Assembly (NCBI RefSeq): GCF_022829365.1
Contig: NZ_JAKSYJ010000216.1
Span: forward strand, 110,441-174,440
Source of the DNA: Methylobacterium sp. J-077
GTDB taxonomy: Bacteria > Pseudomonadota > Alphaproteobacteria > Rhizobiales > Beijerinckiaceae
DNA: 64,000 nucleotides
Reading direction: 5' to 3'
Shown here: in pieces, positions 30,787-40,446 of the stretch
How positions within the stretch are numbered: position 1 is the first letter of the stretch
Layout of the letters: each line of letters opens with the position of its first letter
Notes under the pieces: generated by a model
Told to the model about the DNA's origin: nothing
Databases searched by the model: none
The model's input: the letters and a program-made list of their open reading frames with translations, nothing else
Program-made: the position numbers and the translations under genes

Positions 30787-30969
30787 GACCTGCACTCCAT
30801 TGATCAATCTCGGCCTTGCGGCCAGTCGCAGCAGGAACGGCGCCAGCGCCGACTCGTTCCATGAGGTTAGCGCGCCTCACGGCTCCGTGTGCAACCGCGT
30901 TCGATGCTGTTCACAGGCATGCGGACAGGATGCTGGCGGGACGCCGCCGCAAGCGCCATGTGCAGGTGC

Positions 30970-31860
30970 ATGAACGCCCCGGCCGCCCTATTCGACACCA
31001 CCCTCGCCCGCCATCGCCTCGCCCGGGCCGACCGGATCGGCTACGCTGGCTTTCTACTCGACCGGGTCGTCGAGGATCTGGACGACCGTCTGGGCGCGGT
31101 GTTGCGCGATTTTGGGACGGTGCTCGACCTCGCCACCCCCGGCGCGGGCGCGGGCGCGGCGCTCGCAGCCCGGTACCCAACGGCCTTGCGACTCCGCTTG
31201 GCGGCACTGCCTGGATCCGGCGGCAACCACATCGTCGGAGACCCGGAATTCCTCCCATTCGCGGCCGGGAGCCTCGATCTCGCAGTCTCCCTGCTGACGC
31301 TCCACGCCGTCAACGACCTGCCCGGGACGCTGATCCAGCTGCGCCGGGCGTTGCGGACAGACGGCCTGTTCCTCGGCTGCCTGCTCGGCGGCGCTACCCT
31401 GACCGAACTGCGCCAGAGCTTCGCCCAGGCCGAGAGCGAGATCGAGGGCGGGATCAGCCCGCGGGTGGCGCCCTTCGCGGCGGTGCGCGAGGCCGGGGCG
31501 CTGCTGCAGCGGGCGGGCTTCGCCCTGCCGGTGGCCGATACCGACACCCTAACGGTGCGCTACGCCGACCCGTTCGGGCTGATGCGCGACCTGCGCGCCA
31601 TGGGCATGACCAACGTTCTCACCGAGCGGCGCCGCACGCCCCTGCGCCGGGCGACGCTGGTGCGCGCCGCCGAGGTCTATGCCGAGCGCTTCTCCGACCC
31701 GGACGGGCGCGTGCGCGCCACGTTCGAGGTGCTCTGGCTCTCGGGCTGGGTGCCCCACGAGAGCCAGCAGAAACCGCTGCGCCCCGGGACCGCGAAATCA
31801 CGCCTCGCCGACGCCCTCGGCACCATCGAGCTCAAACCGGAGACTGGGAGAACGCCATGA
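30970..31860 (+). CDS. SAM-dependent methyltransferase domain protein (NDUFAF5/BioC-like)
   Basis: 296 aa. The sequence FDTTLARHRLARADRIGYAGFLLDRVVEDL at the N terminus and the order of motifs (TVLDLATPGAGAGAALAARYP, LPFAAGSLDLAVSLLTLHAVNDLPGTLIQLRRALRTDGLFLG) match the alphaproteobacterial relatives of mitochondrial NDUFAF5. NDUFAF5 hydroxylates an Arg of complex I, so an assembly role is possible but not shown; the glycine motif GAGAGA is somewhat unusual. Its stop overlaps the DUF427 start (ATGA). Confidence 0.82.
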   Translation: MNAPAALFDTTLARHRLARADRIGYAGFLLDRVVEDLDDRLGAVLRDFGTVLDLATPGAGAGAALAARYPTALRLRLAALPGSGGNHIVGDPEFLPFAAGSLDLAVSLLTLHAVNDLPGTLIQLRRALRTDGLFLGCLLGGATLTELRQSFAQAESEIEGGISPRVAPFAAVREAGALLQRAGFALPVADTDTLTVRYADPFGLMRDLRAMGMTNVLTERRRTPLRRATLVRAAEVYAERFSDPDGRVRATFEVLWLSGWVPHESQQKPLRPGTAKSRLADALGTIELKPETGRTP

Positions 31861-32225
31861 AGCAGCCAGGTCCTGACCATCCGATCACCCTCACGCCGGA
31901 GCCACGCCGGATCCGCGTGCTCGTCGCCGGTGTGGCAGTGGCGGACACGCGCAAAGCCGTGCGCCTGCAGGAGGCGACCTATCCGCCGGTGTTCTACATC
32001 CCGCGGGCCGACATCCGAGCCGACCATTTCGTACCCTCGGCACGGACCAGCCACTGCCCGTACAAGGGCGATGCCCGCTACTTCGACCTTGTCGTCGACG
32101 GCACGCGGCGACCCGATGCCGTGTGGAGCTACGAGGCGCCCTTTCCGGCGGTGGCGGAGATCCAGGGCCACGTCGCCTTCTATCCTGACCGCGTCGATGC
32201 CATCGAGGTTTCGGAGACGGCGTAG
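31857..32225 (+). CDS. DUF427 domain protein
   Basis: 122 aa small beta protein. Motifs typical of DUF427 are VADTRKAVRLQEATYPPVFYIPRADI, SHCPYKGDARYFDL and AVWSYEAPFPAVAEIQGHVAFYPDRVD. The family has an SSuA-fish-type barrel fold of unknown activity. It overlaps the preceding methyltransferase gene by 4 bp, so the two are co-translated. Confidence 0.92.
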   Translation: MKQPGPDHPITLTPEPRRIRVLVAGVAVADTRKAVRLQEATYPPVFYIPRADIRADHFVPSARTSHCPYKGDARYFDLVVDGTRRPDAVWSYEAPFPAVAEIQGHVAFYPDRVDAIEVSETA

Positions 32226-32248
32226 CGGGCCGGCGACGATCCGCGCCT

Positions 32249-33775
32249 TCAATCCTTCAGCAGACCCCAGAACGCGTGCTTGCGACCGTGTGACCGCCGC
32301 AGCGCCTCGCGGTAGGCGGCCGGCGGCGGGTCGATCGCCCCCGCCGCCAGGCGGTCGGCGAGGCCGTCGAGTTCGAGCAGATAGCGGGCGCCGTGCGTGT
32401 AGGCGGCGCTGCGACCCGGATCGAGGATGCCGTCGAGCAGGCGGCGATACAGGATCGTTGCGGCGAGCGGGTGATCCTGGACGAGGGCCTCAGCGGCCGG
32501 CGCCAGCACGGCATAGTGCTCGCCTTGCCAGACCGTCCGCTTTGCGGTGACCAGCCCGGCGGCCCGCCGGAGGTCGGGCCAGCTCACCAGGAAGGCGAGC
32601 GCCCGGTGCGCGTTGGAGAAGGAGGCGGCGTGATCCAGCGCCCGCAGGAGCGCCTCCTCGTCCTCGAAGTCCGGCAGCTTGGCGAGGTAGGCGCGCAGCA
32701 TCGGGGCATCGAGATTGCGCTCGAACAGCGTCCAGCGCAGAGCCTGCGCCGCGTCGCCCTGGCCCAGCGTGTCGAGGATCTCGATCTCCAGGGCCTGCCG
32801 CTCGCGCTCGGGCCCGCGCGGGTCGAAACCCGCGATCAGGTCGGCGCGCGTGACGACACGCAGGCCGGGTTCCGGCTCGCGTCGGATCCAGTCCAGGGCC
32901 TCCCCGGCCCGGCCGGCGGCGAGCAGCCGTTGCGCGATCGACAGGCGGTCCTCCCGGCCCGGCGCGATCGCGCTCTCGAGGGCGATGAAGGCATCCGCGT
33001 CGTTGCGCCTGTCCGCGATCACCTGGCGCAGGCGCAGGATCAGGCCCCTTGCGGCGTTGCGGCGATAGGCGGCCTCGTTCCGGGCCTCGCCGCCCTTCGC
33101 CATGCCGGCGGCCGCCTGCGCGAGGGCAGCGTCGATCTCCGCCAGCGCCTCGGCATCGAGGGTCGGGACCATCTCCGCCAGCAGCGTGCCGAGGGGCCCG
33201 AACGGGTCGGCCGTGAACGGGCCGACGAGGCTGGTCGCCACCCGTCCGGCTTCGGCGGGTGTCAGGCCGGCGGCAGTCTCGACGAAGGCGTCGGTGGCGC
33301 GCTCGTAGACGCCCTGCACCGCGCCGGTGCTGTCGTCGACCCGGTTCAGCACCGCGTCGGCGCCATCGAGGAACCGCCGGAGGCGTTCGAGGGCGGCGCT
33401 GGCATCCAGCGGGCGCAGCTCGTCGAGGATGACCGTCACGGTGGCGTCGAGATCGGCCGCGAAGGCCCGGCGCTTCTGCCAGTCGATATAGCCATGGGCG
33501 GATTCGAGCGCCGCCAGCCGCCGGTCGACCATCGCCGCCACCGCCTCCGGCCCCTGCAGGGCCGCGAGCGCCGCGGTCACCAGCTTCTTGAAGGTGGGAT
33601 TGCGCGTGGTCTCGCCGAGAACCAGCCCGATGAGCCGCTCGGGCCCCAGAGCCGCAAGGGTCTCCGGCGACGGGGTGGTGCGGCGCGCACCCTTGGCGCG
33701 CGCGGGCTTGGGAATCGCATCCGGCTTCGAGCGGGTCCCGGCGCCCGCCCGGGTTACGGCCTTCGCACGCGCCAC
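32249..33775 (-). CDS. DUF6880-like protein
   Basis: 508 aa cytoplasmic protein, mostly helical. After a basic N-terminal tail (about 35 residues) come repeated helical units resembling TPR-like arrays, with phrases IALESAIAPGREDRLSIAQRLLAAGRAGEALDWI and HPLAATILYRRLLDGILDPGRSAAYTHGARYL. This matches proteins annotated as DUF6880 in alphaproteobacteria; no activity is known. GTG start at 33775. Convergent with the DUF427 gene. Confidence 0.78.
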   Translation of the reverse strand: MARAKAVTRAGAGTRSKPDAIPKPARAKGARRTTPSPETLAALGPERLIGLVLGETTRNPTFKKLVTAALAALQGPEAVAAMVDRRLAALESAHGYIDWQKRRAFAADLDATVTVILDELRPLDASAALERLRRFLDGADAVLNRVDDSTGAVQGVYERATDAFVETAAGLTPAEAGRVATSLVGPFTADPFGPLGTLLAEMVPTLDAEALAEIDAALAQAAAGMAKGGEARNEAAYRRNAARGLILRLRQVIADRRNDADAFIALESAIAPGREDRLSIAQRLLAAGRAGEALDWIRREPEPGLRVVTRADLIAGFDPRGPERERQALEIEILDTLGQGDAAQALRWTLFERNLDAPMLRAYLAKLPDFEDEEALLRALDHAASFSNAHRALAFLVSWPDLRRAAGLVTAKRTVWQGEHYAVLAPAAEALVQDHPLAATILYRRLLDGILDPGRSAAYTHGARYLLELDGLADRLAAGAIDPPPAAYREALRRSHGRKHAFWGLLKD

Positions 33776-33804
33776 AATTCGCCCCGCCGATGCGCCCGGT
33801 CCGG

Positions 33805-34044
33805 CTACTCCTCGACCTTGGCGCGGGGGCGATCGTTACCCTGCGCGGTCTCGTCGTGCCAACTTCCGGCTTGGTCCTGGTAGCGGATGCCCTCGGTGGA
33901 ACCGGGGACCTGCTGCTCGGCGGCGGCGGCCTGGGCGGCCTGCAGCGCATCCTCGCGGCTCGGGAAGGTCTCGGAGAAGACGTCGCCGACCTTGTAGGCG
34001 AAGCCGCCATCGTGCTCGACGATGCGATAGGTAACTTCGGACAT
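33805..34044 (-). CDS. DUF2188-like small protein
   Basis: 79 aa. The first half (YRIVEHDGGFAYKVGDVFSETFPSREDALQAA) has the DUF2188 pattern of a small beta-alpha unit ending in an Ala-rich helix; the tail is polar and acidic. The ATG at 34044 has an excellent AGGAG five bases upstream. It lies 29 bases upstream of the DUF6880-like gene on the same strand. Function unknown. Confidence 0.75.
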   Translation of the reverse strand: MSEVTYRIVEHDGGFAYKVGDVFSETFPSREDALQAAQAAAAEQQVPGSTEGIRYQDQAGSWHDETAQGNDRPRAKVEE

Positions 34045-34183
34045 TGCGACTCCTGTACGCGTTCGGATCGGTGGCAGATTAATTGAACGCGAACACATCG
34101 CCCGCCGCCGGGTTCCAACCCGGCCTCCGATCCGCCGGAAAGTCCCGTTAGCGGCGGTGGATCCCGGCAGCAGACGAACGACG

Positions 34184-34429
34184 ATGCAGCTTCGACCGAT
34201 CCTCGCTCTCGCCCTTCTCATGGCCGCGCAGCCGGCCCGCGCCGAGGAGGGATTTTTCGACTCGCTGTTCGGCGGCTCGTCGCGATCTGCGCCGCCCAAC
34301 CCATTCGCTTCGAATTACCCGTCGGCCCCGCCCACCGCCGACGAAGTTCGCGCGGAGCGTCAGCGGCGCCCGGTCCGGGGCGAGCGCAGCCGGGGTCCGG
34401 TGCCGCCGGGCCGGATCCCGGAGGAGTGA
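34184..34429 (+). CDS. Small secreted Pro/Arg-rich protein
   Basis: 81 aa. Signal peptide MQLRPILALALLMAAQPARA, then a polar mature part of about 60 residues with FFDSLFGGSSRSAPPNPF and a Pro/Arg-rich tail (VRAERQRRPVRGERSRGP). The mature part is probably disordered. No family recognised; the signal peptide is the main support. Confidence 0.6.
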   Translation: MQLRPILALALLMAAQPARAEEGFFDSLFGGSSRSAPPNPFASNYPSAPPTADEVRAERQRRPVRGERSRGPVPPGRIPEE

Positions 34430-34451
34430 AGCGGTTATCGGACGGTCGTCA

Positions 34452-34538
<87 letters not shown>

Positions 34539-34572
34539 ATGGGCCCCTCGGTAGCCGCGCCGGCGCGCGCGA

Positions 34573-35769
34573 TCAAGCGGGGGGCGTCCAGCCGTAGAGC
34601 CAAGCGTAGCGGTCACGCATGCCGTCGGGGCCGAGGCGGGCCATGACCGTGTTGCGGGCGAAGCCCACGAGGCGGCCGGCGTGATAGGTCCGGCCGTTGG
34701 AACGGGCCGCCCATTGCACCCGCCGCACCCGTGCCGTGCGCGCGCCGGAGTAGGCCGCGAGCGCCGCGGGGACATCCGGGTTATCCGCCAGGGCGCACCT
34801 CAGCACGGCCGCATCCTCGATCGCCAGGGCCGCGCCCTGCGCCAGGTACGGCAGGACCGGGTGCGCGGCATCGCCGAGCAGCGCCACCCGGCCGGCGGCC
34901 AGGGGACGGGCCACGGCCCGGTCGGCCAGCGACCAGACCAGCCAGGAATCGGGCAGGCCGAGCAGGTCGCGCAGAGGCCCGGCACAGCCGCGCAGATGGG
35001 CGCGCAGAACCGCCGGCTCGCCCAGCCGGCCCCAATCGTCGTCGCCCACCGCCTCGGGCACCACCGCGACGACGTTCAGGAAGCGGCCGCCCCGCACCGG
35101 GTAATGTACCACGTGCCGGCCGCGGCCGAGCCACAGGCCCGTCGCCGGGCCCTGCAACGCTTCCGTCACCGCCTCGCTCGGGATCAGGGCGCGCCACGCC
35201 GCCGCCCGGCCCGGTCGCAGCGGTGCCGCGTCGAGATGGCCGCGCAGCCGCGAGCGCAGGCCGTCGGCGCCGATCACGAGATCGAACGGCAGGGCCTGAG
35301 CGCCGCCACTGCTCTCGGCGGTGAGGGTGGAGCCCGCGTCGGTCTCGGCCAGCCCGGTGACGTCGCGGCCCATCATCAGGCGGATCGCCGGGCGGCTGCG
35401 CAGGGCATCGAGCAGCAGGGTCTGCAGGTCGGCCCGGTGGATCACGTAATAGGGCGCGCCGAAGCGCTGCTGCGCCGCCGCACCGAGGGCCACGCCGCCG
35501 ATCCGGCGGCCGCTCTCGAGGGCGCGCACCTCAACTCCCGGCGGCTCGCTCGCCGCCCGGCGCAGGGCCGCCGAGAGGCCGAGATCGGCCAGCACCCGGC
35601 TCGCATTCGGGGAGATCTGGATCCCGGCGCCAACTTCGCTGAAGCCGGTGCGGCGCTCGATCACCGTGACGGCGTGGCCGGCGTCCGACAGCGCGAGGGC
35701 CGCGGTCAGACCGCCGATCCCGGCCCCGACGATTCCGATGTCCAGAGAAGGTCGACTGTCCGCGGGCAA
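34573..35769 (-). CDS. FAD-dependent aromatic-ring monooxygenase
   Basis: 398 aa from a TTG at 35769, chosen because the conserved part starts ten residues later; the ribosome site is weak. The Rossmann motif is IGIVGAGIGGLTAALALSDAGH; FDLVIGADGLRSRLR is the DG motif and GRVALLGDAAHPVLPYLAQGAALAIEDAAVL the GD motif of class A flavoprotein monooxygenases. It is closest in style to salicylate 1-hydroxylase-like proteins. The gene lies just downstream of the small zinc-finger gene. Substrate unknown. Confidence 0.87.
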   Translation of the reverse strand: MPADSRPSLDIGIVGAGIGGLTAALALSDAGHAVTVIERRTGFSEVGAGIQISPNASRVLADLGLSAALRRAASEPPGVEVRALESGRRIGGVALGAAAQQRFGAPYYVIHRADLQTLLLDALRSRPAIRLMMGRDVTGLAETDAGSTLTAESSGGAQALPFDLVIGADGLRSRLRGHLDAAPLRPGRAAAWRALIPSEAVTEALQGPATGLWLGRGRHVVHYPVRGGRFLNVVAVVPEAVGDDDWGRLGEPAVLRAHLRGCAGPLRDLLGLPDSWLVWSLADRAVARPLAAGRVALLGDAAHPVLPYLAQGAALAIEDAAVLRCALADNPDVPAALAAYSGARTARVRRVQWAARSNGRTYHAGRLVGFARNTVMARLGPDGMRDRYAWLYGWTPPA

Positions 35770-35780
35770 TGTGGGGGGCG

Positions 35781-36038
35781 CTATTCCGCGGCGACCGCGG
35801 CGGCGTCGTGCCAGACGCAGGCCTGCGGATCCGCCTCGTCGGCCTTGAGGCCGGCGCGGTAGCGATACAGCGTCGAGCAGTACTGGCAGATGATCTCGGT
35901 GTCGGCGCCCATGTCGAGGAACACGTGCGGGTGGTCGAACGGCGGCAGCGCGCCGATGCACATGAATTCCTTCACCCCGACCGCGACCACCGGCACGCCG
36001 GGCTCGTTGTGGAAGTGCGGTACCGCCTTGCCTGCCAT
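35781..36038 (-). CDS. Zinc-finger protein, NDUFS6-like (CHCC type)
   Basis: 85 aa. Cysteine and histidine ligands in EFMCIGALPPFDHPHVFLDM and EIICQYCSTLY follow the C-x8-H-x(n)-C-x2-C pattern of zf-CHCC proteins, the family of mitochondrial complex I subunit NDUFS6. In alphaproteobacteria these small proteins are found with NADH dehydrogenase. The ATG at 36038 has GAGG upstream. It precedes the FAD monooxygenase gene by 11 bases. Confidence 0.88.
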   Translation of the reverse strand: MAGKAVPHFHNEPGVPVVAVGVKEFMCIGALPPFDHPHVFLDMGADTEIICQYCSTLYRYRAGLKADEADPQACVWHDAAAVAAE

Positions 36039-36253
36039 ACGGCCCTCGCCTGCCCCGCACCCGTCCGCGCGGGCGAATCTGCCCGGGCGCTCCGGGGCAC
36101 CTCGCGGCCGCTTATGCCGCCAGCCCCGCGGCCCGCGCAAGCCTCCACCGCCGCGCACCCGTGCACCGCCCGGCGCAGGCGGCTTGGCCTGCCGCGCCGG
36201 GCACCGTACATAGGTTCAGCACCCGATTTACGACGCCGCAAAAAGTCTCGACG

Positions 36254-37081
36254 ATGCAACAGGAACAGGCCACCGCGCAGGGCACGCGCCGCGCGCCGGA
36301 GCCGCCGATCCACGGCCCCGAAGGCTTCGAGGGCATGCGCCGGGCCGGGCGCCTGACCGCCGAGGCCCTGGACATCCTGATGGAGGCGACCCAGCCCGGC
36401 GTCACCACCGAGGAACTCGACCGGCTCGCCTACGAGTTCGCCATGGATCACGGGGCCTACCCGGCCTCGCTGCTCTATCGCGGCTATCCGAAGTCGATCT
36501 GCACGTCGATCAACCACGTGGTCTGCCACGGCATCCCGAACGACAAGCCGTTGCGCGAGGGCGACATCGTCAACCTCGATTGCTGCCTGATCCTCGACGG
36601 CTGGCACGGCGATTCGAGCCGGATGGCCTATGTCGGCGAGGTGCCGCGCAAGGCACAGCGCCTGTGCGAGATCACCTACGAGGCGCTGATGCGCGGCGTC
36701 GCGGCGGTGAAGCCCGGCGGCTCGACCAACGATATCGGCCGGGCGATCCAGACCTATGCCGAGAGCGAGCGCTGCTCGGTTGTGCGCGATTTCTGCGGCC
36801 ACGGTCTCGGGCGGATCTACCATGATGCGCCGACGATCCTGCATTACGTCGAGGCGAGCTACGACGTGCCGCTGAAGCCCGGACAGTTCTTCACCATCGA
36901 GCCGATGATCAATCTCGGCCGCCCGGCCGTGAAGGTTCTGGGCGACGGCTGGACCGCGGTGACCCGCGACCGCTCGCTCTCGGCCCAGTTCGAGCACACC
37001 GTGGCGGTGACCGAGACCGGCGTCGAGATCTTCACGGTCTCGCCCAAGGGGCTCCATCAGCCCATCAATCCGGCCGCCTGA
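36254..37081 (+). CDS. map: Type I methionine aminopeptidase
   Basis: 275 aa. It removes the initiator Met from nascent proteins when the next residue is small. Metal ligands are all present: two Asp in NLDCCLILDGWHGDSSR, His in GHGLGRIYHDAP, Glu in IEPMINLG and Glu in FEHTVAVTETG; the substrate loop is TSINHVVCHGIP. The N-terminal about 25 residues are an extension before the usual start. It is followed at 6 bp by radC and divergent from the zinc-finger gene. Confidence 0.96.
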   Translation: MQQEQATAQGTRRAPEPPIHGPEGFEGMRRAGRLTAEALDILMEATQPGVTTEELDRLAYEFAMDHGAYPASLLYRGYPKSICTSINHVVCHGIPNDKPLREGDIVNLDCCLILDGWHGDSSRMAYVGEVPRKAQRLCEITYEALMRGVAAVKPGGSTNDIGRAIQTYAESERCSVVRDFCGHGLGRIYHDAPTILHYVEASYDVPLKPGQFFTIEPMINLGRPAVKVLGDGWTAVTRDRSLSAQFEHTVAVTETGVEIFTVSPKGLHQPINPAA

Positions 37082-37087
37082 CCGGCC

Positions 37088-37822
37088 GTGGCGCCGGAGG
37101 ACGGAGCGGCGGGGCTGTTCGCCGACAGCGCTGCTCCCGTCGCCAAGGAGGCGCCGCATTATCACGGGCATCGCGACCGCCTTCGCGAAAAGTTCTCGGC
37201 GGCCGGCGGCGACGCCCTGCCGGATTACGAGCTGCTGGAGCTGGTCCTGTTCCGGGCGATCCCCCGGCGGGACGTGAAGCCGCTCGCCAAGGCGCTGGTC
37301 GCCCGGTTCGGCAGCTTCGCCGAGGTGCTGAGCGCGGAGCCGGCGCGGCTCATGGAGGTCGAGGGCGTGAGCGCCGGGGTCGCCGCCGACCTCAAGGTGA
37401 TCGAGGCCGCGGCCAGGCGGCTCACCCGGGGCGCCCTGCGCGAGCGCGATCTCCTCGATTCCTGGAGCGCACTCCAGGACTATCTGCGCACCACCATGGC
37501 GTTCGCTCCGCGCGAGGAGTTCCGCATCCTGTTCCTCGACAGGCGCAATCACCTCATCGCCGACGAGGTGCAGGGGCGCGGCACGGTCGACCATACGCCG
37601 GTCTATCCCCGGGAGGTCGCCCGCCGGGCCCTGGAGCTCTCGGCCACCGCGATCATCCTGGCCCACAACCACCCGTCGGGCGACCCCAGCCCCTCGGCGG
37701 CCGACGTGGCGATGACCCGCGAGATCGTATCCGTCCTGGCACCACTGAAAATTGTGGTCCACGACCATGTCATCCTCGGTCGAAACGGACATGCCAGCCT
37801 GAAAGGCCTCAAGCTGTTCTGA
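37088..37822 (+). CDS. radC: RadC/DUF2466 family protein (JAB domain)
   Basis: 244 aa. N-terminal helix-hairpin-helix region (GDALPDYELLELVLFRAIPRRDVKPLAKALVARFGS) and a C-terminal JAB1/MPN metallo-domain with ILAHNHPSGDPSPSAAD carrying the zinc ligands. The historical DNA-repair assignment for RadC is disputed; the domain suggests a metal-dependent hydrolase. GTG start at 37088, six bases after map, so the two probably share a transcript. Confidence 0.94.
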   Translation: MAPEDGAAGLFADSAAPVAKEAPHYHGHRDRLREKFSAAGGDALPDYELLELVLFRAIPRRDVKPLAKALVARFGSFAEVLSAEPARLMEVEGVSAGVAADLKVIEAAARRLTRGALRERDLLDSWSALQDYLRTTMAFAPREEFRILFLDRRNHLIADEVQGRGTVDHTPVYPREVARRALELSATAIILAHNHPSGDPSPSAADVAMTREIVSVLAPLKIVVHDHVILGRNGHASLKGLKLF

Positions 37823-37917
37823 TCTTCCTGCCATCTTGAGCGTTGTCGACCGCGGGTATAGCCCTGGTGGCTGGCGCGCCTCTTGCCTGAAGAGCGGGAG
37901 CGTAAGGGAGAAACGGA

Positions 37918-39357
37918 ATGGCGTTGACGGCCTTCGACGAGATGAACGGGATCGGCAACGGCGCCGCCGATCCGGCCGCCGTCCGCGACGCCTACGGCAA
38001 GCTGAAGACCTGGCTCGAGACCACGCCGCCCGAGCACTTCAACACCCGCCGGAGCCAGGCCGAGTTGCTGTTCCGCCGGATCGGCATCACCTTCGCGGTC
38101 TACGGCGACAACGAATCGACCGAGCGGCTGATCCCCTTCGACATCATCCCACGGGTGATCACAAAGCCGGAATGGGATTTCCTGGAGCGCGGTCTCAAGC
38201 AGCGGGTGACGGCGATCAACCTGTTCCTGAAGGACGTCTACGGCGCCCAGGAATGCATCAAGGCCGGCATCATCCCCGCCGATCTGGTTTACCGGAACGC
38301 CCATTACCGCATGGAGATGCGCTCGTTCCGGGTGCCGCACGATCTCTACGTCCACGTCGCCGGCATCGACATCGTCCGCACCGGCGAGAAGGACTTCTTC
38401 GTCCTCGAGGACAATGCCCGGATTCCGTCCGGGGTCTCCTACATGCTCGAGAACCGGGAGGTGATGCTGCGCCTGTTCCCGGACCTGTTCTCCAAGCACC
38501 GGGTCGCGCCGGTGGAGAACTACCCGGACGCCCTGCTGGCCACCTTGCGCAGCCTCGCGCCGACCTCGGCCACCCGCGACCCGACCGTGGTGCTGCTGAC
38601 CCCCGGCCGCTACAACTCGGCCTTCTACGAGCACTCGTTCCTGGCCGACAAGCTCGGCGTCGAGCTGGTGGAGGCCTCCGACCTCTTCACCAAGGACGAT
38701 GTGGTGTACATGCGCACCACCGAGGGGCCGCGGCGGGTCGACGTGATCTACCGCCGCCTCGACGACGATTTTCTGGATCCCCTCGTCTTCCGCCCCGACT
38801 CAGTCCTCGGCGTGCCGGGCCTGATGAATGCCTACGAGCGGGGCTCCGTGACGTTGGCCAACGCCGTCGGGACCGGCATCTCGGATGACAAGGCCGTCTA
38901 CAGCTACATGCCGGAAATCGTGAAATTCTTCACCGGCGAGGAGCCGATCCTGCACAACGTGCCGACCTATCGCTGCCGCGAGAAGGAGTCCTTCGCCTAC
39001 GTGATGGACAACCTTTCCGAACTCGTGGTGAAGGAGGTCAACGGTTCGGGCGGCTACGGCATGCTGGTCGGGCCGCATGCGAGCAAGCGCGAGATCGAGG
39101 ATTTCGCCAAGAAGCTCAAGCATGCCCCGGACGGGTTCATCGCCCAGCCGACCCTGTCGCTCTCGACCTGCCCGACCTTCGTGGCCTCCGGGGTCGCCCC
39201 GCGCCACGTCGACCTGCGGCCGTTCGTGCTCAACGGTGCCGACCAGATCCGCATCGTTCCCGGGGGGCTGACCCGGGTCGCGCTGAAGGAGGGGTCTTTG
39301 GTTGTCAATTCCAGCCAGGGCGGTGGTACGAAGGATACCTGGGTGCTCGACGCTTAA
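37918..39357 (+). CDS. Circularly permuted ATP-grasp protein (Anbu cluster)
   Basis: 479 aa. Family signatures are YGDNESTERLIPFDIIPRVI, FLKDVYGAQECIKAG, FVLEDNARIPSGVSYMLENREVM, DVIYRRLDDDFLDPL and VVKEVNGSGGYGMLVGPHAS, as in COG2308 (CP_ATPgrasp). Such enzymes are predicted ligases that form an amide or peptide bond using ATP. The ATG at 37918 has GGGAG upstream. It is first in a four-gene run with an alpha-E protein, a transglutaminase-like protease and the Anbu proteasome homologue, a conserved gene neighbourhood proposed to make and process a small peptide-like product or tag. Confidence 0.93.
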   Translation: MALTAFDEMNGIGNGAADPAAVRDAYGKLKTWLETTPPEHFNTRRSQAELLFRRIGITFAVYGDNESTERLIPFDIIPRVITKPEWDFLERGLKQRVTAINLFLKDVYGAQECIKAGIIPADLVYRNAHYRMEMRSFRVPHDLYVHVAGIDIVRTGEKDFFVLEDNARIPSGVSYMLENREVMLRLFPDLFSKHRVAPVENYPDALLATLRSLAPTSATRDPTVVLLTPGRYNSAFYEHSFLADKLGVELVEASDLFTKDDVVYMRTTEGPRRVDVIYRRLDDDFLDPLVFRPDSVLGVPGLMNAYERGSVTLANAVGTGISDDKAVYSYMPEIVKFFTGEEPILHNVPTYRCREKESFAYVMDNLSELVVKEVNGSGGYGMLVGPHASKREIEDFAKKLKHAPDGFIAQPTLSLSTCPTFVASGVAPRHVDLRPFVLNGADQIRIVPGGLTRVALKEGSLVVNSSQGGGTKDTWVLDA

Positions 39358-39418
39358 GGATACGAACGCCCCATATCCTGACGCGCCGCCTGCCGCCGAG
39401 CCGATCCGAGTCGCCAAA

Positions 39419-40366
39419 ATGCTCTCCAGGACTGCCGACAACCTCTTCTGGCTCTCGCGCTACGTGGAGCGCGCCGATTTCGTCGCGCGCATCCTCGACG
39501 CGGCGCACCGGCTGGCCTCGCTGCCCACCAGCTACGGCGGCGGCGAGACCAACGAGTGGGAATCAGCCCTCGCCTCGGCCGGCGATCCCGAGCTGTTCAA
39601 GCCGCATTACAGCGTGGTCAACGCCGACACGGTCTGCGACTTTCTGGCGTTCAGCCCGCACAACCCGTCCTCGATCCGCTCCTGCATCGAATCGGCCCGC
39701 GAGAATGCCCGCTCGGTCCGCACGGCCCTCACCACCGAGATGTGGGACGCGATCAACGGCGCCTGGCTGGAGCTGCGCAACTACGCCGGCAAGGATCTCA
39801 GCCGCGACGAGTTCGGCCGGTTCCTCGACTGGGTGAAGACCGTCTCGCTCACCTTCGACGGCTCGGCCTTCCGGACGATGCTGCGCAACGACGCCTTCTG
39901 GTTCACCCGGCTCGGCACCGCGATCGAGCGGGCCGACAACACCGCCCGCATCCTCGACGTGAAGTACCAGATCCTGCTGCCGCAGAACGAGACGGTCGGC
40001 GGCAGCCTAGACTACTTCCAGTGGACCACGATCCTGCGCGAGGTCTCGGCCTTCAACGCCTATCACTGGGTCTATCGGGAGAGCGTCAAGCCGCTGCTGG
40101 TGGCGGATCTGCTGATGCTGAACAAGCAGATGCCGCGCTCGTTTGCCAATTGCTACGGCGTGATCGTCGAGTATCTCGACCTGATCGCCGACGCCTACGG
40201 CCGCCGCGGGCCGAGCCAGCGGCTGGCCGGGAACATGCTGGCGAAGCTCGACAGCGAGGATATCGACCGCGTGTTCAATTCGGGTCTCCACGAGTTCGTC
40301 GAGGCGTTCATCGCCGAGAACAACAGGGTGGGCGAAGCCATCGCCAAGCAGTATCTGGTCGGCTAG
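39419..40366 (+). CDS. Alpha-E domain protein (Anbu cluster)
   Basis: 315 aa, all-helical. The start MLSRTADNLFWLSRYVERADFVARILD is the classic alpha-E (COG2307) N terminus; WLELRNYAG and the repeat-like TAIERADNTARILDVKYQILLP lie in the body. The family has conserved Glu/Arg pairs in helices, and its role with the ATP-grasp partner is unknown. The frame is open upstream to 39302, overlapping the previous gene, but the family start matches the ATG at 39419. Confidence 0.93.
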   Translation: MLSRTADNLFWLSRYVERADFVARILDAAHRLASLPTSYGGGETNEWESALASAGDPELFKPHYSVVNADTVCDFLAFSPHNPSSIRSCIESARENARSVRTALTTEMWDAINGAWLELRNYAGKDLSRDEFGRFLDWVKTVSLTFDGSAFRTMLRNDAFWFTRLGTAIERADNTARILDVKYQILLPQNETVGGSLDYFQWTTILREVSAFNAYHWVYRESVKPLLVADLLMLNKQMPRSFANCYGVIVEYLDLIADAYGRRGPSQRLAGNMLAKLDSEDIDRVFNSGLHEFVEAFIAENNRVGEAIAKQYLVG

Positions 40367-40446
40367 CGCGTTCTGACGGATATCCGGCTCGGAACGATGC
40401 GATAAGATCGTGATGACGTTTTGAGGAAGACGGACAGGCCCGGCGC